This document shows, one piece after another, positions 57,967 to 64,000 of a stretch of 64,000 nt of DNA. The notes under the pieces were generated by a model that made no database searches, was not told where the DNA came from, and saw only the letters and a program-made list of their open reading frames with translations. The DNA comes from Ophiura sarsii (Eukaryota; Echinodermata; Ophiuroidea; Amphilepidida; Ophiuridae), in contig CM069457.1 of assembly GCA_035610835.1 (NCBI GenBank), positions 24,298,658 to 24,362,657 on the forward strand. The letters are read 5' to 3'. Both the position numbers and the translations under genes were made by a program. Positions within the stretch are counted from its first letter, which is position 1, and every line of letters starts with the position of its first letter.

Positions 57967-58490
57967 TTCCTGAAATCCTCAGCGCTTTATACCCAAATAT
58001 AGTTCTCATTCAACTATTCCCTAAATACACACGGGTTTTTCAACACGGTGTTGTTGTCTATAAAATGAGTCTATGATTTATTAGATTTAACGAATAACAA
58101 ATCCCGTACTTTGTGAACCGATTCTTAAAGGGGCGTGTACATCTCAAGTGTTTGTCCTGGACAAAAATCACATGACTCGCTTCGCTCCCAAGTCCTCGCG
58201 TGCCCGGCAAAAAGCCCATGATGCAATACTAAGTCGTAAAAGTGTGCACATAAACCGACAAAATGCTGTACAAACGAAATATAATATATCTAGAATTGTT
58301 TCAAAAAGTAGTGTTATTCGTTACATTTAAATCAGAATTACTTTCTTTAACAGTAAATAATCAACTTTTGAGCGAGAAACTATCTTAAAACTACAAAGAT
58401 TAAGAAATATAAAGCATTTTAAACATCTAATTTAGAGAAGAGTGGTATGTTGAACCATATTACTTTTGTTTGTTATTGCGTTCACATAGC

Positions 58491-58565
58491 GCATAGTTGG
58501 CTCAGCGGTAGAGCATTGGACTAGTAAACCGGAGGTCGTGGGTTCGAATCCTATCACGTTTTGAA
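58491..58565 (+). tRNA. tRNA-like sequence, Thr(AGT)-like
   Basis: Plus strand: GGCTCAGCGGTAGAGCA (D arm, A box), loop CTAGTAA with AGT as anticodon, GTGGGTTCGAATCCTAT (T arm, all five pairs possible with two wobbles). The acceptor stem does not pair. Best preserved of the group in the 4.1-kb element but still likely a pseudogene or repeat head. Confidence 0.4.
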
Positions 58566-59179
58566 ATTTTATTTTAATCGTTTATATACATTTGTTTAAA
58601 ATTAGTTTTCGATATTGTTTATCATTTCGTATAATTATTCATTATTGTTCAATTATAGTTTATTTTGGAATGTGGAATTATTTACGATTTCATTTTAATT
58701 TTCCACTGACTGTTTAGTGTGCATGGCATCATGAAATGTGAATGAACCGCGGTATACCACCGAACTGTCCTAGTCCTATGCAACAGGCCAATACAATAGA
58801 AACTCGTTGTGTGTTATTATCGATTGAGCTAAACTTGTAAAGTAAATGCCAGCCGTTATGTAATACAAATCAATTTGCCTGTATTATTATTATTGAAATA
58901 ATGTTGCGGTGGTGTAGGAAATAGGAAAATCGATTCAAGGACATGAGCCGACTGGCTTCTTATTTACATAACAATTGGCCTTTGCAGATCATGTTCATAG
59001 ACTAGCTAGAGGCCATTCAATGTAAGCCTAGGAGTAGTAAACACAATTATATTTACAGGACATTCTTTATCGCAGTGAAATTGCAAAAGAATTCAACATT
59101 CAATAAATATAGCGAACGATAAGCAATCCTTTCAATTTATAAAAACAAACAGTGTAATAACAAAACAGAAAAGAAAACC

Positions 59180-59255
59180 ATCCCCATCCGCAGGATTCGA
59201 ACCACTGACCTCATGATTGTGAAGCCGGCGCTTTGACGTTTGAGCTAATGAAGGC
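59180..59255 (-). tRNA. tRNA-like sequence, Val(CAC)-like loop
   Basis: Minus strand: TAGCTCAAACGTCAAAGC (D arm), loop TTCACAA with CAC as anticodon, GTGGTTCGAATCC (B box). The anticodon stem and acceptor stem are mismatched. Inside the 4.1-kb element. Confidence 0.35.
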
Positions 59256-59939
59256 TATACATAAACGTTTTGAAGAAAAACATTACATAGGGTCCAAATA
59301 CAAATATCTCTTAAATCGGAGGCTAAAATCGAAAGGACAAAAGTCGGAAACAATATCCTCTCTAAACTAATGACTTGGATTATATATTGTATAATACATA
59401 GGTATTATATTGTATAATACTTCCAAACACGATGGTCAATATATTACGCCCCTCCGTCATCACCCATCCATTGTACAAATATGTTACGTGACCTATCGCC
59501 AAAATGTTTTCAGCATTGATTTCAATGGAATGAAGGGGGAAATGGGCTACTTTCACAATATCTTGGCAATACTGCGCCAAACAATAGATGAATAGAGTGA
59601 TGGAGCGGTAGCTTAATTCATATTTCTAGACGACCAGATACATTGATCGGCGGTGAACGTAAACATTTTATGATCGGATTTAAAAAGCTTATAAATAGTA
59701 TTTCTTAAAGAATATAACACAACCTTCCTCGCGCTTTGATGTGTCTGCTTCACTAATTGAGTCATCCAGAGTACTACAATAGTTCTATTGTTAACGCCAG
59801 ATAAGTAGAGAGGTTTCTAGTTAATCACCGATCTTTTTCCGATGCTTTTAACAATAGAACGAAATACCGTTGGAAAAGCGCTTTTAAATCGCTAGAAAAA
59901 CGATTTAAAAGCACTGAGAGTTTGGATATGGACCCTTAG

Positions 59940-60164
59940 TGGATTTGGGATAAAAGGGGAAACTACATGTCATACGTAGGCTTGTACGGGGAATTTGTCA
60001 GGGAAAGTATCGCCCGTAAGCGAGTTCTATTGTCAACGGGAACATATGAGAAAAATAGCGAGCCCGGAACCAAGGCTAGTTCTACAGAACTCGTATCAAA
60101 ACTTCTAGTGCAGATGTCAGGGCGCTATCCTGACAGTCTAAAAGAGATAAGGCAGCAGTCATAA
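59940..60164 (+). CDS. Exon 15 (tentative): last exon, cytoplasmic tail
   Basis: Residues 663-736. Phase 0 entry after acceptor ACCCTTAG (AG at 59938-59939) matches the exit phase of exon 14. Reads WIWDKRGNYMSYVGLYGEFV, then RESIARKRVLLSTGTYEKNS and MSGRYPDSLKEIRQQS, to TAA. YVGL and YGEF are tyrosine-based sorting-type motifs (YxxPhi). If exon 14 is not used, an internal acceptor (ACGTAG at 59978-59979) would join exon 13 directly in phase, giving a shorter tail. Coding look is good (75 open codons followed by AATAAA); connection to the gene is inference. It could be the last exon of another gene. Confidence 0.45.
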   Translation, partial: WIWDKRGNYMSYVGLYGEFVRESIARKRVLLSTGTYEKNSEPGTKASSTELVSKLLVQMSGRYPDSLKEIRQQS

Positions 60165-60395
60165 CTTGATTCAACCACATTTCAATCTAGCGACATTATT
60201 CAACAATTTTCCCATAAATCATTACACTTCAGGGTTCTATCTATTAATTGACACAATTCCTATTTTATTTTCAAATTTCATTTTCTCGGCAATCTGGGTG
60301 GGGTGGGGGGGGGGGCGGGATATGCGCGGAAATGCGAATTTTAAAAGCTACGCGCACGGTCTTCTGAGACAATATTCTTTTTTGTGCCTAACATT

Positions 60396-60401
60396 AATAA
60401 A
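60396..60401 (+). terminator. Candidate poly(A) signal
   Basis: AATAAA, about 232 bases after the stop at 60162-60164, followed about 45 bases later by a T/GT-rich stretch (TTTCTTTTTGTGCG). The next gene's TATA box is only about 260 bases downstream, so a 3' end here is plausible. Confidence 0.5.
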
Positions 60402-60661
60402 CCATCAGATAGATACTATGGTCCTGCAAAACTAGGCACTTTTCTTTTTGTGCGTAATTTATTATATTTATCTGAGAATTCACTACTGAAAATATTGTGC
60501 GTGCATGCGTGAGGTTAAAATATGAAACCATCCTAATCGTGACGATCATACATCAGCGGAGACTCCCCGCCAATCCCATGACCTTATTCTGTGTTATATT
60601 ATCCCTCCAATACCGCTAGCCATCGCTTGGTGTTATTGGACGTAGACATGTTCGATGCTAC

Positions 60662-60670
60662 TATATAAAG
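60662..60670 (+). promoter_or_regulatory. TATA box of the second gene
   Basis: TATATAAAG, in clean non-repeat DNA. It is about 100 bases before an ATG with a signal peptide. Expected transcription start is near 60693-60697 (CACAAACATT). This is the best core promoter match in the window that sits correctly before a coding exon. Confidence 0.65.
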
Positions 60671-60761
60671 CTAACCACAAACATTTTGTCAATTGTTTTA
60701 AAACATTTTCCTTTTCTCTATTGAGTAAAGTGTCTCATAAGTTGGAATATCTGAAGACATC

Positions 60762-60810
60762 ATGTTTCAATGGATTGGACTCACTTTTGTTTTGATGTAT
60801 GCATGTTCAG
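60762..60810 (+). CDS. Second gene, exon 1: signal peptide
   Basis: ATG at 60762 opens MFQWIGLTFVLMYACS and one further base, then donor TCAG|GTAAGA. A hydrophobic core after two residues and a small-residue end (ACS) indicate a cleaved signal peptide. The exon ends in phase 1, like exon 1 of the upstream gene, a common arrangement for secreted and extracellular-module proteins. Remaining exons are not found in the 3.2 kb to the window end, so the product is unknown. Same orientation and promoter spacing make a second, unrelated or paralogous extracellular protein likely. Confidence 0.7.
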
Positions 60811-61534
60811 GTAAGAATAAGATTTGGTAAGGAAATATTTTTACTATACATCTTGGGCGTTTTATTCATGTTTTGTAAGATAATGACATAAGTTGATAAA
60901 ATTTTAACTTTACAAGTCCTACTATATCATCCGGAGATACATTGCTTGATATTACCTTCATATATTTTACTCGGTAGACTCTACGTCATATTGAAATGTT
61001 CAAATGTGTTACCGAAATAAATCCGATTGCGCTATGATTATTCAAGATGGCGGCCAATCATAAGAAGTACGATACGAGCATTTAAAAAAACACGGAATAT
61101 TCAAAATGGCTGAAATAGTTGTGAAAGTAATTTTAATCGCTAACCAAAAGATACTATCACTATCCAAAGGTACCCTTGTGCCTACCCACGCTAGTCATCA
61201 TCTTAAGAAACACTTAATCCTACTGATAGTCCTTTCATAATATGATTCGTAAAGTAAGTGACGAGACGTATCACTTTATACCTTAGACGAATCATGAATC
61301 AAAAATCAAAATAAGAATACGATTTAAAGAAGGTATCGTTTTAGAGATGTTGAATTTTATATACTAGTATATCAGGGTATTTCGCAAGGATACGAAACCC
61401 GCGGGGTAATTGTAGTTGAGAGTACAATATTCCGAAATAAAGCGATGTATTTTGAATGCGTTCAGCTATCTTGTTACCATCTTGATTGATACTTTTCACC
61501 ATAGGATAAACTCCAGGGTGGGGTGTGTGGGTGG

Positions 61535-61573
61535 GGTTGTGTGTGTGTGGGGGGGGGGGGGGGGGGGGGGGGC
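61535..61573. repeat. GT-rich tract running into a 25-base G run
   Basis: GTGTGTGGGTGGGGTTGTGT is followed by an uninterrupted G run of about 25. It abuts an inverted repeat (61580-62125), again placing a homopolymer at the border of an insert. Confidence 0.85.
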
Positions 61574-61579
61574 AACCAA

Positions 61580-62125
61580 TTTCCACACAGAGAATATTAA
61601 TTCTTCAAAAATGTGGTCTTATTTGACAAATTAAAAACTTGTCATAAGAAATGGCAGGTTTATGATTCCAGAAATATTTTGTAATGGTGCACATTTATTT
61701 GTGATGCTAAAAGAACAATTTAGAGTGTTTCTAGTTAATTTTTATCGTAACAAACATTTCCTTGACTGAATTATATTCAATTTTCAATGACAATTTAATG
61801 AATGACAAATTAAATGACTAATTATCAATGAAATGACAAATTAAGATAAGTCATTTCATTGCCATTTAAATTGGTCATTCAAAAAAATTATTCTTTTAAT
61901 TTGTCATTTAATTTGTCATTCATTCATTTGTCATTGAAAGTCGAATATTCATGATTCGTGAAAATATTTGCTATGTTAAAAATTAATTAAAAATACTACT
62001 AGGCCTAATTGGTCATTTATCATTATCATTTTTCTTAACTGAAGAGCCTTCCATGACAAATGTTTAATTTGTCAAATAAGACCACAATTTTTGACGAATT
62101 AATAATTATTCTCTGTGAACTTTTT
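61580..62125. repeat. Foldback with TGACAAATTA arrays
   Basis: CACAGAGAATATTAATTCTT with AAAATGTGGTCTTATTTGAC and AAATTAAA on the left is mirrored by TTTAATTTGTCAAATAAGAC with ATTATTCTCTGTG on the right. Between them, AATGACAAATTAA and its complement recur many times in both orientations (61780-61935). Non-coding. Confidence 0.8.
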
Positions 62126-62518
62126 TTGTTTGTTTCCCCCAACTGTTCATCTCAAAAATTCTAAAATTAGCTTTAAATTTTAAAATAAGCTTTAAATTGT
62201 CTGAAATGTCTTAGTTTCAGAAAAAACTAATGTTAACGTTTGAGGGAGAGGGGGGTTATGGATTATGGTGAGGAAAGATTGTTTTAAACATTATGATTGT
62301 TGATTTGATTATGTTAATTTCAAAGGGATTTTTTTCATATTCATATCCTAAATCTCAAAGGTTTTAAAGGGACACTAAGAGATGTGTTGGAGGCAGCGCC
62401 CTCAATTATGATAAAAACTGAGATTAGTTTATTTTTATAATAGTATTACATGTATACACTTGCACCTATAAGGATTAAGAAAAATCAGCTCTCTTTGTAC
62501 AAGAAAACGGCGATTCAA

Positions 62519-62548
62519 AAAATGCTGGTCCCGCGGGACCAGCATTTT
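62519..62548. repeat. Perfect 30-bp palindrome
   Basis: AAAATGCTGGTCCCG followed by its exact reverse complement, with no spacer. GC-rich in an AT-rich setting. The following TTTTACGTCCG recurs at 62967, also after GCA, so it may be the tip of a repeated element. Confidence 0.9.
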
Positions 62549-62994
62549 ACGTCCGACAGTATCCCTGTGCAGTACGCGTAATACATAACGCGAACCATAT
62601 TTGCATAGAGGGCGTTTTTCAATAAATAGCGATGATATTGTTTTAATATAGTTTTGCTGTGTTTTTTGTTAGTAGAAACAACAATAATGGCGATTTTTAA
62701 TGTTCATCTTGAATTCTGAAGTAAATTTTTAAACATTTAAACTTTTCAACACCACTTAATGTCCCTTGAAGAGGCTTTGAATTGGTCATTACCATAAAGC
62801 TAAATCCTCGTAACGACCAAGCGAGGGACCCTTCACAAGATTTTGCTCCAATATCTTCTATTCAAATATTATCCTGATTAACGCCAGCACTGCATAATAT
62901 TAGATAGCTATATTTCCGCATAACATGTAACTATTCCTATCTTTCAATACCACGTAATAAAAAGCATTTTACGTCCGAACATGGACAGATAATT

Positions 62995-63592
62995 TGTGAC
63001 GTGTTCTACCGAAACCAGACACAATTGGCCAATATATCAAAATTGAGTTAGTAATTGATTATTAAAGTAGAGATCTTCAGCTTTACAGTGGTGCCTCTCT
63101 TTTTTTCATCGGATTTCCCAAAGCGGAGTTACATCATTTTCAAGTTTGTCTCTTACGGTCTTTATGAAAACTCCAAACTGAGATATCGCCCTTTAAAGTT
63201 ACTAGAACTAGGCTTTTTACTAGAACTAGGCTTTTTTTAAATCACTGAAACATACATTTAGGATGATTTTTTAATCTGAATCTTTCACAATATTGTTATA
63301 AACACTCTGAAGATTAATTATTTACCAGAAACTCAAATTCCCCCCAAAATCAGCCCCAATTATGTTTCGGGCTATTTCTCAGTTTGGAGCTCTGCCCAAT
63401 TCCGTCTGGTTTCGGCATTTAGGATGATTTTTTAATCTGAATCTTTCACAATATTGTTATAAACACTCTGAAGATTAATTATTTACCAGAAACTCAAATT
63501 CCCCCCAAAATCAGCCCCAATTATGTTTCGGGCTATTTCTCAGTTTGGAGCTCTGCCCAATTCCGTCTGGTTTCGGTAGACCACGTCACATT
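62995..63592. repeat. Inverted-ended repeat containing a 161-bp tandem duplication
   Basis: GTGACGTGTTCTACCGAAAC and CAGACACAATTGG at 62996 mirror CCAATTCCGTCTGG with TTTCGGTAGACCACGTCAC at 63557. Within it, 63255-63415 and 63416-63576 are two practically identical 161-bp copies (CATTTAGGATGATTTTTTAA to GTCTGGTTTCGG). Because the right inverted end falls inside the duplicated unit, the duplication occurred after the element formed. No gene is seen from 63593 to the end of the window. Confidence 0.85.
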
Positions 63593-64000
63593 TGATCTTT
63601 TTTTTACGATAAACTATAAACTCTTACACAGCAACAGAAATATCACTTTCACGTGCTTCTAAATGTACAGGCGTCAAATTCAATATAAGCGCGTTATGAT
63701 GGGGGTGATACTATCGTGACATCAAGGGTATACACCACCATGCATAGTCGCTTCCATTGAAACGCGTGTTAGAAACCCAGTGTTCAATCGCTTCTCCTGG
63801 GGTCTCCCTCCTTACCTAGGATTTTCATTTTGGTTGTAAAAATTTCGTTTTTTTGTTTTCTTTAATATTATCAACATTTCATATGAGATCGACAGTCCCA
63901 GTTTTTCAGTAATTTTGATTTCGCAAAGCACCCGTCTTTTTAGTGCGTAAAAAACAGGAAAATCGGAGTTTCGGGTCGCTTCACACGTGTGATCAAGCCT

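Larger units (their letters stand above)
55829..59935. mobile_element. 4107-bp element with 222-bp inverted ends and TTA duplications (Harbinger-like)
   Basis: Left end 55829-56050 begins GGGTCCATATCCAAACTCTC; right end 59714-59935 is its near-perfect inverse. TTA flanks both sides (55826-55828 and 59936-59938), the three-base target duplication typical of PIF/Harbinger elements. No transposase or Myb-like protein is seen, so it is non-autonomous. It carries a second insertion (56141-56573) and tRNA-like sequences at 57900, 58491 and 59180. Its right border is two bases from the proposed last-exon acceptor. Confidence 0.85.
47191..59939. other. Proposed last intron, 12.7 kb
   Basis: Contains foldbacks at 47720-48487 and 49380-49970, repeats at 49115 and 50217-50912, a mariner-like element at 51888-52767, the 1.28-kb tandem units at 52942-55590 and the 4.1-kb element 55829-59935. 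I searched for further tail exons and found none with good borders. A short GTGAGTG donor near 51463 (after MNLQQ) has no open partner. Confidence 0.4.
24690..60164 (+). other. Gene model: single-pass receptor-like protein with two CNTNAP-type fibrinogen-like modules
   Basis: Fifteen exons joined on the plus strand give 2211 coding bases (736 residues). Seen directly: GT/AG borders and matching reading phases at all twelve junctions from exon 1 to exon 13. Order of parts: signal peptide (1-26); module 1 (about 45-245, ten cysteines); two orphan N-terminal half-modules (about 250-294 and 305-342); module 2 (about 353-546, ten cysteines); acidic, Ser/Thr-rich stalk (547-593); transmembrane segment (about 597-618); basic stop-transfer and short tail. 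The module motifs (AGY..DG.Y.IDPDG, F.VYCD, WWVSRDG.KM..W, RCNCD.ND..WR.D.GF.TDK..LPV.EL) are those of the fibrinogen-like region of contactin-associated proteins and related invertebrate proteins. Laminin-G and EGF domains of true CNTNAPs are absent, so orthology is not claimed. Role inferred: surface adhesion or recognition. Tail exons 14 and 15 are the weak part. Confidence 0.8.

Overview
The window reads as eukaryotic nuclear DNA from a marine invertebrate deuterostome. It is AT-rich and packed with short inverted-repeat transposons and foldbacks. Coding DNA comes as short exons separated by kilobase-scale introns with GT/AG borders, and frequent AGGCCTA-type words are a flavour I associate with echinoderm or hemichordate genomes. 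The species assignment is a guess; the genomic style is directly visible. There are no bacterial operons, no CRISPR array and no rRNA.

Layout. 1-24.5 kb holds no gene I can support: minisatellites, a TTAA-flanked foldback inside one of them, a broken non-LTR retrotransposon (11.35-12.58 kb), a simple AT-rich satellite (13.3-13.8 kb) and several dispersed repeat families. 24.69-60.16 kb holds one plus-strand gene that I assembled exon by exon. A signal-peptide exon is followed by exons encoding two cysteine-rich modules of the fibrinogen-like type found in contactin-associated proteins (neurexin-IV/CNTNAP family), with two extra N-terminal half-modules between them. Then come a hydrophilic stalk, one transmembrane segment and a short cytoplasmic tail. 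Exon phases match at every junction from exon 1 to the transmembrane exon. The two tail exons are phase-compatible but less certain. The model is 2211 coding bases, 736 residues. An AATAAA lies about 230 bases after the proposed stop. 60.66-60.81 kb holds a TATA box and a second signal-peptide exon on the same strand, the start of another secreted or membrane protein that continues beyond the window.

The introns are a transposon landscape. There are many inverted-repeat elements with TA target duplications (Tc1/mariner-like), two with TTAA (piggyBac-like), and a 4.1-kb element with 222-bp inverted repeats and TTA duplications (Harbinger-like) that ends two bases from the proposed last-exon acceptor. 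A tandem pair of 1.28-kb units is bounded by G/C homopolymers and flanked by a 12-bp direct duplication. tRNA-like sequences, none with a good acceptor stem, sit inside several of these elements. No transposase is visible, so all look non-autonomous.

The most interesting items are the single-pass receptor-like protein with tandem CNTNAP-type modules, a phase-neutral candidate cassette exon followed by a strong hairpin (40.8-41.05 kb), decayed copies of the exon-10 splice acceptor upstream of the real one, and the transposon that abuts the last exon.
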